Shown: piece by piece, positions 1 through 7,665 of the stretch
How positions within the stretch are numbered: the first letter of the stretch is position 1
Layout of the letters: the number at the start of each line of letters is the position of its first letter
Source of the DNA: an uncultured Clostridia bacterium
Lineage (GTDB): Bacteria > Bacillota > Clostridia > TANB77 > CAG-508
DNA length: 44,248 nt
NCBI GenBank assembly: GCA_944388695.1
Contig: CALXJT010000009.1
Coordinates: 1-44,248, forward strand
Direction of reading: 5' to 3'
Translations under genes and position numbers: made by a program
Notes under the pieces: model-generated
Told to the model about the DNA's origin: nothing
Seen by the model: the letters and a program-made list of their open reading frames with translations, nothing else
The model's database searches: none

Positions 1-143
1 ATAGTAGTAAATCGCAAATGATATTAACAATAGCAACAGGATTAGATAGTACAGATAAAGTAGTAGTAATAGGAATAATAGAAATAGTACTAGTAATAAC
101 AGTTGGATTATTATTAAGCTACAGGAAAAAAGAGCGTAAATAG
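1..143 (+). CDS. C-terminal end of a membrane-anchored protein (partial)
   Basis: The first complete codon is at position 3 and the frame ends at the TAG at 141-143, giving the last 46 residues of a protein that begins outside the window. About 20 hydrophobic residues (the VVVIGIIEIVLVITVGLLL stretch) are followed by a basic tail, SYRKKERK. That is the usual layout of a C-terminal membrane anchor or of the end of a sortase signal. No LPXTG-like motif is visible in the part present. The same hydrophobic-plus-basic ending closes the giant surface proteins further on, so a surface protein is plausible, but nothing of its functional part can be seen. Confidence 0.6.
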   Translation, partial: SSKSQMILTIATGLDSTDKVVVIGIIEIVLVITVGLLLSYRKKERK

Positions 144-222
144 AAGTAAAGACAAAAGAAAATTAAACATTTCAAATTAATACAAAAGAAAAGTAAATGC
201 GTGAGCAAAATAATAAAAATCC

Positions 223-264
223 AAAAAGCTACTTGAGTTTAAAATATAACTCAAGTAGCTTTTT
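223..264 (+). terminator. Rho-independent terminator after the partial gene
   Basis: A perfect 17-bp stem (223-239 with 248-264) encloses an 8-nt loop. The 3' arm ends in five T and the 5' arm begins with five A, so it could work on both strands. It lies 80 bp after the stop of the partial gene. Confidence 0.85.
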
Positions 265-284
265 CTAAAGTAAATAATCTTTAA

Positions 285-301
285 TGTCGAAATTTGTCGA
301 A
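285..301 (+). promoter_or_regulatory. Two tandem Spo0A-type boxes
   Basis: TGTCGAA occurs at 285-291 and again at 295-301, a 10-bp offset on the same strand. TGTCGAA is the core of the 0A box bound by the sporulation regulator Spo0A, and tandem boxes one helical turn apart are typical of its high-affinity sites. A sigma-A-like promoter begins at 311. The identification rests on the motif and spacing alone. Confidence 0.55.
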
Positions 302-310
302 CGATTTTTC

Positions 311-339
311 TTGAAAATATGTAGATGATATGTTAAGAT
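311..339 (+). promoter_or_regulatory. Sigma-A-like promoter next to the 0A boxes
   Basis: TTGAAA (311-316) is followed by 17 bp and TAAGAT (334-339), with transcription expected to start near 346. The nearest downstream gene starts at 910. The transcript would therefore have a leader of more than 550 nt or be a non-coding RNA. No convincing ORF or terminator lies between 340 and 900; that stretch is AT-rich and I see nothing else in it. Confidence 0.4.
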
Positions 340-909
340 ATTATTGAAAATATAAATTAATAATTTTTTAAAATTAATTTTTATTTTAAATTTTATAAAA
401 TGATTTCTAATTTTTAAGATTTAAAGTTTTTATGTATTTAAGTAATTTTTTTAAAGAATCAAGTTTAAATTAATTTCCGATTTTTTTGATTTAACTACTG
501 ATGAAGTAAAGCAGTAGAAAAAACAAGTATTTATTAAGTAGTATCTGTAAAATATTTAAAATATCTGAAGAATTTTAAAATCATGTATAGTCGATTTTCA
601 AAAATAATTATATTATTAAATTTTTATAATGAATCATAATAGTTAAATTTTAATCTATTAGTTTTTATTCTATATATTTTTATCAATAATTTAATTTTTT
701 ATATATTAATGCTGAATCATGTCTAGATTTAAGTAGTATTATGTATTGAATTAAGAATATTGTATCTTGTGATTTTTTGTTAATCAAATTTAGAAAATCT
801 TTTGTGTCCTATTAAAATAGAAATAGTAACTATAATGAACTTTGCTCTAATATATGAGAATTTTAAAGATTAAATGAATTAGAAATAAAAAAGGAAAGGA
901 TGATGAAAA

Positions 910-1842
910 ATGGAAGAAAGTTTATACTTTAACCAAGAATTAAACGAAAGAAGGTTATTATCTCCAAAGATGGATTTTGTTTTTCAAGTATTATTTGGAG
1001 AGGTAGGAAATGAAGAAATTACAAAAGATTTTTTGGAAGCAGTACTAAAGGAGAAAATAACGGAGATAGATTTAGGAAAGAATCCAATATTGAGAAGAAC
1101 TAAAGTAAAAGGAAAAATGGGAATACTAGATGTAATAGTAGAAATAAATAAAAAAGAAGTATGCAATATAGAGATGCAAATAGCAAAAAGAGAAGATATT
1201 AAAAAAAGATTATTATATTATTGGGGAAGAGCCTATACAAGAAATTTAGGAAAGGGGGAAGATTATGGAGAGTTAAAAAGGACAATAGTAATATTAATAG
1301 CAGGATTTGAATTAGATGGTTTAGAAGAGTTAGGATATTTTACAAAATGGAATTTAATAGAAAGAGAAAATAGAAAACAAATATTGACAGATGATATAGA
1401 GATAGATATAATAGAGTTACCAAAGATACATAATGGAAACACTGAAAATGAAGACGGATTATTAGAATGGTTATATTTTTTGGAAAATCCAGAATCAGAA
1501 GGGGTGGAAAGGATTATGAAGAAGAATAAAGGGATAAAAAAAGCGAAAGAGAAATTGGAAGAGATAAGCAGTGATATAATAATGCAAAGATTAGCAGATT
1601 GGGAAGAAGCTGCAGAGCGTGATGCAATATCTGCAAGAAAAACAGCTATAAAAGAAGGACTAAAAGAAGGAAGAGAAGAAGGAATAAAAGAAGGAAAAAA
1701 AGAAGGAATAGAAGAAGGGAAACAGCAGTTAATAATTGAAATGTTAAAAAATGGTGTTGATGAAGATTTTATTGTAAAAATTTCAGGAATGAGTAAAGAA
1801 AAAATATTACAAATAAAAGAAAAAATAACGAATAAAGAATAG
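910..1842 (+). CDS. Rpn-family PD-(D/E)XK nuclease / putative transposase
   Basis: This 310-aa protein has the layout of the Rpn recombination-promoting nuclease / PD-(D/E)XK transposase family (PF12784 type). The N-terminal part (about 20-200) carries the nuclease core, with D74 in GILDVIVEIN and E88-x-Q90 in NIEMQ as the likely metal-binding residues. The conserved LLYYWGRAY segment follows at about 101-109. The C-terminal third is a charged helix with EG-rich steps (KEGLKEGREEG... to about residue 272) and a final small helical domain, as in many family members. Start: AGGAAAGGA ends 9 nt before the ATG at 910. A weak -10 (TATAAT, 831-836) lies upstream without a good -35. Such genes are often multicopy and mobile, but no terminal repeats were seen here. 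Function in this cell is unknown. Confidence 0.85.
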   Translation: MEESLYFNQELNERRLLSPKMDFVFQVLFGEVGNEEITKDFLEAVLKEKITEIDLGKNPILRRTKVKGKMGILDVIVEINKKEVCNIEMQIAKREDIKKRLLYYWGRAYTRNLGKGEDYGELKRTIVILIAGFELDGLEELGYFTKWNLIERENRKQILTDDIEIDIIELPKIHNGNTENEDGLLEWLYFLENPESEGVERIMKKNKGIKKAKEKLEEISSDIIMQRLADWEEAAERDAISARKTAIKEGLKEGREEGIKEGKKEGIEEGKQQLIIEMLKNGVDEDFIVKISGMSKEKILQIKEKITNKE

Positions 1843-1891
1843 AAATTAAATGAAAAGTGAATAGAATTTTTGGTTTAAATAATGAAAAATT

Positions 1892-1925
1892 CCTAGTAGT
1901 GATTTATGTCATTACTAGGTTTTTT
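1892..1925 (+). terminator. Terminator after the Rpn-family gene
   Basis: An 11-bp stem (1892-1902 with 1909-1919) with a single G-U pair and a 6-nt loop is followed by six T. It lies about 50 bp after the stop codon. Confidence 0.8.
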
Positions 1926-1969
1926 CTAAAATTGTTTTGTAAAAATCGATAAAAAATTATATGTTGATT

Positions 1970-2015
1970 AAATAAAAATGTTCTATAAATTTAAATAAAA
2001 ATGTTCTATAAATTT
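1970..2015. repeat. Perfect 23-bp tandem duplication
   Basis: Two identical 23-bp units, 1970-1992 and 1993-2015, lie back to back. Each contains AATGTTCTATAAAT. The array ends 3 bp before the -35 of the pcrA promoter. It could be a replication-slippage duplication or a doubled binding site. Confidence 0.8.
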
Positions 2016-2018
2016 CTA

Positions 2019-2047
2019 TTGATTTTTTTTGATATTCATAGTAAAAT
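2019..2047 (+). promoter_or_regulatory. Promoter of pcrA
   Basis: TTGATT (2019-2024), 17 bp, TAAAAT (2042-2047). Transcription is expected near 2054, about 50 nt before the start codon. Confidence 0.65.
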
Positions 2048-2104
2048 ACAAACAGAGTTTTTGTGTTTAGAAAAGCTAGCAAATATAGAAAAGAGGAATA
2101 AAGC

Positions 2105-4441
2105 ATGAATGAATTATTAGAGGGATTAAATGACAAACAATATGAAGCAGTAATAGAAACAGAGGGACCATGTCTAATTATAGCAGGAGCAGGTAGTGGG
2201 AAGACAAAAGTTTTAACACATAAAATAGCATATTTAATTCAAGAAAAGAATGTATTGCCATGGAATATTTTGGCGATTACATTTACAAATAAAGCAGCGA
2301 ATGAAATGAAGGAGAGAATAGCAAATATAGTTGGTGAATCTGCTAAAGATATTTGGATGGGAACATTTCATTCTGTTTGTGTTAGAATTTTAAGAAAGTT
2401 TATAAACCGTATAGGATTTGATTCATCTTTTATTATTTTTGATACTTCAGATCAAAAAACTATGATTAAAGGATGTTTAAAAGATTTAAACATGGATGAT
2501 AAAATGTTTAATGACAGAAGTGTTTTAGCAGAAATTAGTAATGCAAAAAATCAAATGTTAAATTCTGCACAATATAGAGCAACTTCAATAGGAGATTTTA
2601 GAAAAGAAAAAATTTCAGATGTATATGAGTTATATCAAAAAAGATTAAAGGATAATAATGCAATAGATTTTGATGATATTATTAATTATACAATTCAAAT
2701 TTTAAAAGATAATGAAGATGTTTTAGAATATTATTCAAATAAATTTCAGTATGTACTAGTAGATGAGTATCAAGATACAAATAAAGCGCAATTTAATTTA
2801 ATTACTTTATTTGCTTCAAAACATGGAAATATTACAGTTGTTGGTGATGCAGACCAAAGTATATATGCATTTCGTGGAGCAGATATATCTAATATATTGA
2901 ATTTTGAGAAGGATTTTAAAGGTACAAAGATAATAAAATTGGAACAAAATTATCGTTGTACAGGTAATATTTTAAAAGCTGCAAATGCTGTTATTCAAAA
3001 TAATGAAGCAAAATATAAGAAAAAATTGTGGACAGAAAACGAAGTGGGAAATTTGCCAGTAGTGTATTCAGCAGAAAATGAATATGAGGAAGGCTCATAT
3101 ATAGTTTCTCAAATACAACGTTTAAAGAGAGAAGAGTATTATCATTATTCAGATTTTGCTATTTTATATAGAATGAATTCACAATCAAGAGCAATAGAGG
3201 ATATTTTTAGAAGAGAAAATGTGCCATATAAAATTGTGGGTGGTTTGAAATTCTATGAAAGAAAAGAAATAAAAGATATTATTTCATATTTGCGTTTAAT
3301 ACAAAATTCTTCTGATAATTTGAGCTTAAAGAGAATTATAAACGAGCCAAAGAGAGGAATTGGTAAAACTAGTTTAGATAATATAGAAAAGATTGCAAAT
3401 GAAAATGATACTTCAATGTATGAGGTTATTTTACATGCTGACCAATATGGATTGAATAGAGTGTATATAAATTCTAGAGAATTTATTCAGGTTATGGAAG
3501 AATTAAAAAGTAAGAAGGATGAATTGACGATATCTGAATTAATTAAGCAAACATTAAAGAAAACAGGTTATACAAAGGCATTAGAGGATGAAAATACTAT
3601 AGAGGCAGAAAATAGAATAGAAAATTTAGACGAGTTTTTAACAGTTGCTATAGAATTTGAAGAAGAATCAGCAGAGAATGGATTAAGTGACTTTTTGGAA
3701 GGAATTACATTATCAAGTGATTTGGATAATATGGAAGATACAGAAGATACAGTTACATTAATGACATTACATAGTGCGAAGGGTCTTGAATTTCCAGTGG
3801 TATTTTTGGTTGGAATGGAAGAAGGAATTTTTCCTGGATATAAATCAATATCTGAACCAAAGGAATTAGAAGAGGAAAGACGCTTGTGTTATGTGGGAAT
3901 AACAAGAGCAAAAGAGCATTTGTTTTTAACATGTAGTAAACAAAGAACAATATTTGGGTCTACAAGTTGTAATTCAATATCAAGATTTTTAAAAGAAATT
4001 CCAAAAGAATTGTTGGATGGATATGAGACAATAAGTTCAGATGAGAGTTCAAAAGGTCAAAGAGATATATTTGCAGATTCAAAATATAGTTGGACATATG
4101 GAAGTAAAAATGCAATGCAAAATGCAAGTAAGATAAAATCATATTCAGTGAATGATGTTCAAGAAAGTGTACCATCAGTTGCAGCAAGTAAGAAATCAGA
4201 ATCAGGTTTTTCTTTTAGAACTGCAGAAAGTTTTTTAAATTCATTACAGAAAAAGTCAGCACCTCAAGATGTGGATTTGTCACAATATGCAGAAGGTGTT
4301 AGGGTGTACCATAAAAAATTTGGTGAAGGTACAATTTCTATGGTTGAGCCAGAAGGCGATGATTTAAAGGTGGATATTCAATTTGATAAGGTTGGACATA
4401 AGAGGTTGATGGCTAAATTTGCAAGATTAGAGATTATATGA
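2105..4441 (+). CDS. pcrA: ATP-dependent DNA helicase PcrA (UvrD family)
   Basis: This 778-aa superfamily 1A 3'-5' helicase acts in repair and in clearing replication and transcription conflicts. Motifs visible: Q-motif region LNDKQYEAV (8-16), Walker A AGAGSGKT (27-34), motif Ia ITFTNKAANEM, Walker B DEYQD (220-224), motif III GDADQSIYAFRGAD (247-260), TLHSAKGLEF, and motif VI VGITRAKEHL. After a low-complexity linker, residues 730-778 (from EGVRVYHKKFGEGTI) form the Tudor-like C-terminal domain known from PcrA, which contacts RNA polymerase. The length is slightly above the usual 720-750 because of that linker. Start: GAGGAA lies just upstream of the ATG at 2105, with its own promoter at 2019-2047. 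The gene appears monocistronic and is followed directly by palindromic repeats that may end transcription. Confidence 0.96.
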   Translation: MNELLEGLNDKQYEAVIETEGPCLIIAGAGSGKTKVLTHKIAYLIQEKNVLPWNILAITFTNKAANEMKERIANIVGESAKDIWMGTFHSVCVRILRKFINRIGFDSSFIIFDTSDQKTMIKGCLKDLNMDDKMFNDRSVLAEISNAKNQMLNSAQYRATSIGDFRKEKISDVYELYQKRLKDNNAIDFDDIINYTIQILKDNEDVLEYYSNKFQYVLVDEYQDTNKAQFNLITLFASKHGNITVVGDADQSIYAFRGADISNILNFEKDFKGTKIIKLEQNYRCTGNILKAANAVIQNNEAKYKKKLWTENEVGNLPVVYSAENEYEEGSYIVSQIQRLKREEYYHYSDFAILYRMNSQSRAIEDIFRRENVPYKIVGGLKFYERKEIKDIISYLRLIQNSSDNLSLKRIINEPKRGIGKTSLDNIEKIANENDTSMYEVILHADQYGLNRVYINSREFIQVMEELKSKKDELTISELIKQTLKKTGYTKALEDENTIEAENRIENLDEFLTVAIEFEEESAENGLSDFLEGITLSSDLDNMEDTEDTVTLMTLHSAKGLEFPVVFLVGMEEGIFPGYKSISEPKELEEERRLCYVGITRAKEHLFLTCSKQRTIFGSTSCNSISRFLKEIPKELLDGYETISSDESSKGQRDIFADSKYSWTYGSKNAMQNASKIKSYSVNDVQESVPSVAASKKSESGFSFRTAESFLNSLQKKSAPQDVDLSQYAEGVRVYHKKFGEGTISMVEPEGDDLKVDIQFDKVGHKRLMAKFARLEII

Positions 4442-4483
4442 AGTTTGAGCTAACATAGATAGAGCGAACGGTTGGAGGCACTC

Positions 4484-4574
4484 TGAATTTTGGGCGAACA
4501 TTGGGGACACTCCATTTTGTTCGGATTTATTATCCGAACAAAATGGAGTGTCCCCAAAATTCGCCCCAAATTCG
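4484..4574. repeat. Palindromic intergenic repeat, copy 1 (two arms)
   Basis: A 91-nt inverted repeat is centred on 4529 with a 5-nt loop (4527-4531). The inner 25 bp are perfect (4502-4526 with 4532-4556, containing GGGGACACTCC). Beyond them the pairing continues with a few mismatches to GAATTTTGGGCGAA / TTCGCCCCAAATTC. The same arm sequence recurs at 4650, 27951, 27990 and 39338. It begins about 40 bp after the pcrA stop, so its RNA would fold into a long hairpin at the end of that transcript. Confidence 0.85.
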
Positions 4575-4649
4575 CTCAAAATTCGTCCAAAATTAGAAAT
4601 AGAATGCATTTTAAATTAGCTTTTCCCAGATTTGTTTTCAAGATTCGTC

Positions 4650-4678
4650 CGAACAAAATGGCGTGTCCCCAATGTTCG
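4650..4678. repeat. Palindromic intergenic repeat, single arm
   Basis: One 29-nt arm of the same family, bounded by CGAACA and TGTTCG, which are inverted copies of each other. It carries GGCGTGTCCCC, one base different from the other copies. Together with 4484-4574 it fills most of the gap between pcrA and the next gene. Confidence 0.75.
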
Positions 4679-4761
4679 AAAAAAAATACTTAATTTATTG
4701 AATAAAATTTGAAGAAATGTAAATACTTATTACAGAACAATAAATGAAAGGAATGATATAT

Positions 4762-4950
4762 ATGGCAGATTTAAATCAAATGGAATTACAGCATTTAAGA
4801 CATTTAATAGGAGCTCATGAAACTGCTTATCAAAAGTTAAATACTTATTCAGCACAGGCGGTAGATCCACAAATAAAACAATTATTTACAAAATCAGCTC
4901 AAGATGCTTTAAATACTAAACAGAAGTTAATGACTTTTTTGAATAATTAA
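4762..4950 (+). CDS. Small spore-coat-type helical protein
   Basis: A 62-aa protein starting MADLNQMELQHLRHLIGAHE. It is predicted all-helical and resembles the short proteins that accompany CotF-family spore coat proteins in Clostridia (HLRHLIG..E, then KLNTYSAQAVDPQIKQLF). Start choice: AAAGGA at 4748-4753 sits 8 nt before the ATG at 4762. An earlier in-frame ATG at 4744 would overlap that site, so 4762 is preferred. The next gene, also coat-like, follows after 23 bp, so the two are probably co-transcribed. A weak forespore-type promoter (TGAATA at 4698, AATACTT at 4721) may drive them. The assignment is by recalled family resemblance and is moderate. Confidence 0.7.
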   Translation: MADLNQMELQHLRHLIGAHETAYQKLNTYSAQAVDPQIKQLFTKSAQDALNTKQKLMTFLNN

Positions 4951-4973
4951 ATTTTTATATTAGGAGGATATGT

Positions 4974-5216
4974 ATGGACGAGAAAACAATGGTAAATGAT
5001 ATTTTAGCAGGTGTTAAATCAGATTTAACAGCTTATCAAACAGCAATATCAGAAGCGGAAAATATTTCTTTAAGACAAGCTTTTCAACAAATTAGAAATA
5101 ATGATGAGAGCTTCCAATATGAACTTTTTAAAATAGCTCAAAGTAAAGGATATTATATTCCTGCTCAAAAAGCTACAGTAACTGAAATTAATTCAGTGAA
5201 AACTAATTTGCAATAA
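4974..5216 (+). CDS. Spore coat protein, CotF family
   Basis: An 80-aa protein beginning MDEKTMVNDILAGVKSDLTAYQTAI. The segments MVNDIL, LRQAFQQIRNNDESFQYEL and KGYYIPAQKAT are characteristic of the coat F family (PF07875), a ferritin-like helical protein of the spore coat. Start: AGGAGG at 4962-4967 sits 6 nt before the ATG at 4974. It is the second gene of a small operon with 4762-4950 and is followed by a terminator at 5292. It suggests that the organism sporulates, in line with the 0A boxes near the window start. The exact coat layer or role cannot be told from sequence. Confidence 0.82.
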   Translation: MDEKTMVNDILAGVKSDLTAYQTAISEAENISLRQAFQQIRNNDESFQYELFKIAQSKGYYIPAQKATVTEINSVKTNLQ

Positions 5217-5291
5217 TGAATTTTGATAGCTTTATGTTGGTATAAAGTTATAAGTGAAGGAACAAAGAGATTTTATAAATAATTTTATAGA

Positions 5292-5336
5292 AATAGAAAA
5301 TAATTAAAATATAGTTAATTATTTTCTATTTTTTTT
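5292..5336 (+). terminator. Terminator after the coat-protein pair
   Basis: A perfect 16-bp AT-rich stem (5292-5307 with 5315-5330) with a 7-nt loop, followed by a run of T. It lies 76 bp after the CotF-like stop. Confidence 0.8.
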
Positions 5337-5353
5337 AGAGTTATTTTAAGCAT

Positions 5354-5475
5354 GTTTTTTTGTGTTTTTGAAGTTTGTTTTAGAAAAGTTTTTTATGTTT
5401 CTATAATTTGTTTTAAAAAAGTTTTTTTGTTTTTCTAAAGTTTGCTTTAGATATGTTTTTTTATGTTTTTTATTT
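5354..5475. repeat. T-rich degenerate tandem repeat, 33-34 bp unit
   Basis: Three and a half units start at 5354, 5388, 5421 and 5455. Each begins with GTTTTTT and contains TTTG(T/C)TTTAGA-like sequence. The units differ by several bases. The array has no ORF and lies between a terminator and the promoter of the M23 peptidase. It could be a long pyrimidine tract with curvature; no function is evident. Confidence 0.6.
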
Positions 5476-5608
5476 CTTTAAAAGGCTAAATTATTTAGCT
5501 AAATGGATATTTTATTTGTTATTTTGAAATTTAAAGAAAAATAAAATAAAAAGAAGATAGAAAGAGAAAAAGGCAGAAAAACCTACGGAAAATGATAATA
5601 GCTTACTC

Positions 5609-5637
5609 TTGCATTTTTAAAAATATTACAATAATAT
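5609..5637 (+). promoter_or_regulatory. Promoter of the M23 peptidase gene
   Basis: TTGCAT (5609-5614), 17 bp, TAATAT (5632-5637). Two ATTACA repeats spaced 11 bp apart lie in and after the spacer. A CCTACGGAAA site at 5582-5591 matches the reverse of the TTTCCGTAA motif found upstream of the adhesin genes. The start codon follows 30 bp after the -10. Confidence 0.6.
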
Positions 5638-5667
5638 TACAATAAATATACAAAGGAGAGATATGTT

Positions 5668-6687
5668 TTGAAAAAGTTTCTAATACATACGAGAAAGTCA
5701 ATTAAGTTTATTGTTCTAACATTGATAGCTACATTTTTAATTATTGGTTTTGTAGCGTTTTTGTATAAACCAACATATAGAGTAATGCTTAATGGAGAAC
5801 AAATAGGTTATACAGAAAATAAAAGTCAATTACAGAAGAAAATAAATAATTATATCGAAAATGGAAATGATGAAAATGTTGCATATGTACAAGTAGATAA
5901 TTTGCCAGAATATCAATTATGTTTGTTAAAAAAAGGTATTGTAGCGAATGATGACGAAATATATGCAAAAGTGACACAGGATGGTATACCATATTATCGT
6001 TATTATGCAATTTTGGAAAATAATGAAGAAAAATTTTATGTATCTACATTTTCAGAGGCAGAAAGTGTAGTTAATGGTTTAAAGGAAAAAAATAGTACAA
6101 ATATGGATACAATAACTATAGCAGAAAAATATGATACAGAAAAGAAAGAATATGCATCTACTGAAACTGCTGTAGCTAGTTTGTATAAAGAACTACAACC
6201 TGTAGTTGTTGCAAGTACAAATTCGACGAAATCTACAAAAAAAGCAACGACAAAATCTACAGGAAAAGTTAATACTTCTACAACTATTTCTAGTGGAAAA
6301 GCTAGTTTAGGTATTTCTTTAATAAAACCAGTTTCAGGAATTATTACTTCAAGATTTGCTGCTTCAAGTAGAATACGTAGTTCTGCACATACAGGTTTAG
6401 ATATTGCAACTTCAACTGGAACACCTGTAAAGGCTGCAGCGTCAGGAACAGTAACATTTTCTGGTACTAAAGGTTCTTATGGAAAGCTAGTTGTTGTAAC
6501 ACATTCAAATGGTGTTCAAACTTATTATGGACATTGTAGTAAATTATATGTTTCAGCAGGTGAGACAGTATCTCAAGGACAAACTATTTGTGCAGTTGGT
6601 TCAACAGGAAATTCAACAGGACCTCATTTACATTTTGAAATTAGAAAAAATGGTGTTGCATATAACCCACAAAATTATTTATATTAA
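5668..6687 (+). CDS. Membrane-anchored M23 (LytM) peptidase
   Basis: A 339-aa cell-wall endopeptidase. It has a short cytoplasmic N-terminus, one membrane segment (about 13-33), an extracellular region without a recognised fold (35-180), a Ser/Thr/Lys-rich linker (183-212) and a C-terminal LytM/peptidase M23 domain (218-339). Zinc ligands are visible as H241 and D245 (SAHTGLDIA) and H322 in HLHFEI (H320-L-H322). H289 in YYGH is the likely catalytic partner. All key residues are present, so it should be active, cutting peptidoglycan cross-links, rather than a degenerate activator. Start: AAAGGAGAG at 5652-5660 is 7 nt before the TTG at 5668; the ATG at 5663 is out of frame and stops at once. 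It is transcribed alone and ends in a bidirectional terminator. The layout is similar to SpoIIQ-like and other clostridial M23 proteins, but I cannot assign it to one. Confidence 0.9.
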   Translation: MKKFLIHTRKSIKFIVLTLIATFLIIGFVAFLYKPTYRVMLNGEQIGYTENKSQLQKKINNYIENGNDENVAYVQVDNLPEYQLCLLKKGIVANDDEIYAKVTQDGIPYYRYYAILENNEEKFYVSTFSEAESVVNGLKEKNSTNMDTITIAEKYDTEKKEYASTETAVASLYKELQPVVVASTNSTKSTKKATTKSTGKVNTSTTISSGKASLGISLIKPVSGIITSRFAASSRIRSSAHTGLDIATSTGTPVKAAASGTVTFSGTKGSYGKLVVVTHSNGVQTYYGHCSKLYVSAGETVSQGQTICAVGSTGNSTGPHLHFEIRKNGVAYNPQNYLY

Positions 6688-6756
6688 TGAATGATAAAAA
6701 ATGTTGAGATTTTGGGTTTAGAACATTTATTATTTCCAACATTTATAATAAAACAT

Positions 6757-6945
6757 ATTATAGAATTTATTATAGAGTTTGTTATAAGGATAAAGCTTAT
6801 TATAGAATTTATTATGGAGTTTGTTATAGAGATAAAGCTTATTATAGAATTTATTATGGAGTTTGTTATAAAGATAAAGCTTATTATAGAATTTATTATA
6901 GAGTTTATTATAAAGATAAAGTTTATTATAGAACGTATTATAGAA
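6757..6945. repeat. 42-bp tandem repeat between convergent genes
   Basis: Four 42-bp units (6757-6798, 6799-6840, 6841-6882, 6883-6924) and a partial fifth. Each starts ATTATAGAATTTATTAT and ends AT(A)AAG(C/T)TT. Units differ by only a few bases, so the array is recent. It is 14 codons long and stays open as a 104-codon ORF (6691-7005). That ORF lacks a ribosome binding site and runs through the terminator hairpin, so I treat it as non-coding repeat DNA. Confidence 0.85.
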
Positions 6946-6947
6946 TT

Positions 6948-7000
6948 AAAAAATCAAGGTGAACTTATAGGAATCTTTCCAAAGTTCACCTTGATTTTTT
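6948..7000. terminator. Bidirectional terminator between M23 peptidase and mecA
   Basis: A perfect 19-bp stem (6948-6966 with 6982-7000) with a 15-nt loop. It has A-rich and T-rich ends on both strands, so it serves the plus-strand peptidase gene and the minus-strand gene that ends at 7007. Confidence 0.88.
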
Positions 7001-7006
7001 TATAAT

Positions 7007-7639
7007 TTATTTTGCAAAATATTTAATACCTGTGGTGAGAGCGCTTTTTTTCATAACTATAGAGCCATGCTCTTTTAATTTTTGTATAAAAGTTTCTGAA
7101 AATGGGGAATTTTTAGCAAATTCAGAAATGTAAGAGTAGAATTTATTTATTGATTTGTGTTCAGTGTTAATATTTTGTAAAATTAAATAAAATGTGTTTT
7201 TATATATGTATAGTGAAGAAGTTTGTGCTAATCCCCTTAAGTTAATTTGATTTGAATCTTTTAATAGTTTACAAAAGTCACAAAAAATATCAAAATTTTC
7301 GAATTGATATATTGTATTTTTATTTTTTGGATTAATATGTTTTCTTTTTACAATAAGTTTTTTTTGTATAGAAGGAATTTTTTCATTTTCTGGAGATAGA
7401 ATTTTTGTAATTGTAAAAACAAAAACATCATCAAGAGAAGAAAAACCTTCAATTTGAACTTTATATCCATCTGTATCAAAGCCAATTTCTTTTTTTGCAT
7501 AGTCTAAAATTTCAGTGAAAAGTGTTTGAGAAGTGGTACTTTTCTTTAATACTTCACGTATATCTATATTTTTATCTTTAAAATCTTCAGGTTTTATAAT
7601 AATACGAATTTTATTTTCAGTGATTTTTTCTATTTTCAT
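7007..7639 (-). CDS. mecA: MecA-like adaptor protein
   Basis: A 210-aa protein with the MecA/NegReg_MecA layout (PF05389). The N-terminal domain begins MKIEKITENKIRIIIKPEDFKDKNIDIREVL and continues to LFTEILDYAKKEIGF, matching the target-binding part of MecA. A variable linker (about 85-115) is followed by a C-terminal domain with FENFDIFCDFCKLL and a final YISEFAKN segment, the part that in MecA contacts the ClpC unfoldase. MecA proteins hand substrates such as ComK to ClpCP for proteolysis. Start: GAAGGAGG lies 7 nt upstream of the ATG at 7639. A -10 TATAAT (7666-7671, minus strand) is 17 bp from a weak TTTAAA. Identity is moderately strong; the partner proteins are not in the window. Confidence 0.8.
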   Translation of the reverse strand: MKIEKITENKIRIIIKPEDFKDKNIDIREVLKKSTTSQTLFTEILDYAKKEIGFDTDGYKVQIEGFSSLDDVFVFTITKILSPENEKIPSIQKKLIVKRKHINPKNKNTIYQFENFDIFCDFCKLLKDSNQINLRGLAQTSSLYIYKNTFYLILQNINTEHKSINKFYSYISEFAKNSPFSETFIQKLKEHGSIVMKKSALTTGIKYFAK

Positions 7640-7665
7640 ATAAAGCCTCCTTCAGTTCTAATTTT

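Noticed and set aside
910..1842. An insertion sequence around the Rpn-family gene
   Set aside because: No terminal inverted repeats or target duplication could be found in 300-1970; the gene has its own terminator.
4490..4693. A 67-codon ORF (MGEHWGHSILFG...) after pcrA
   Set aside because: It is made almost wholly of palindromic repeat arms; the same peptide appears on the minus strand at 27833-28138 for the same reason. No ribosome binding site.
6691..7005. A 104-codon plus-strand ORF with an Ile/Phe/Glu-rich 14-residue repeat
   Set aside because: It is the translation of the 42-bp tandem repeat, has no ribosome binding site, starts 4 bp after the peptidase stop and runs through a terminator hairpin.
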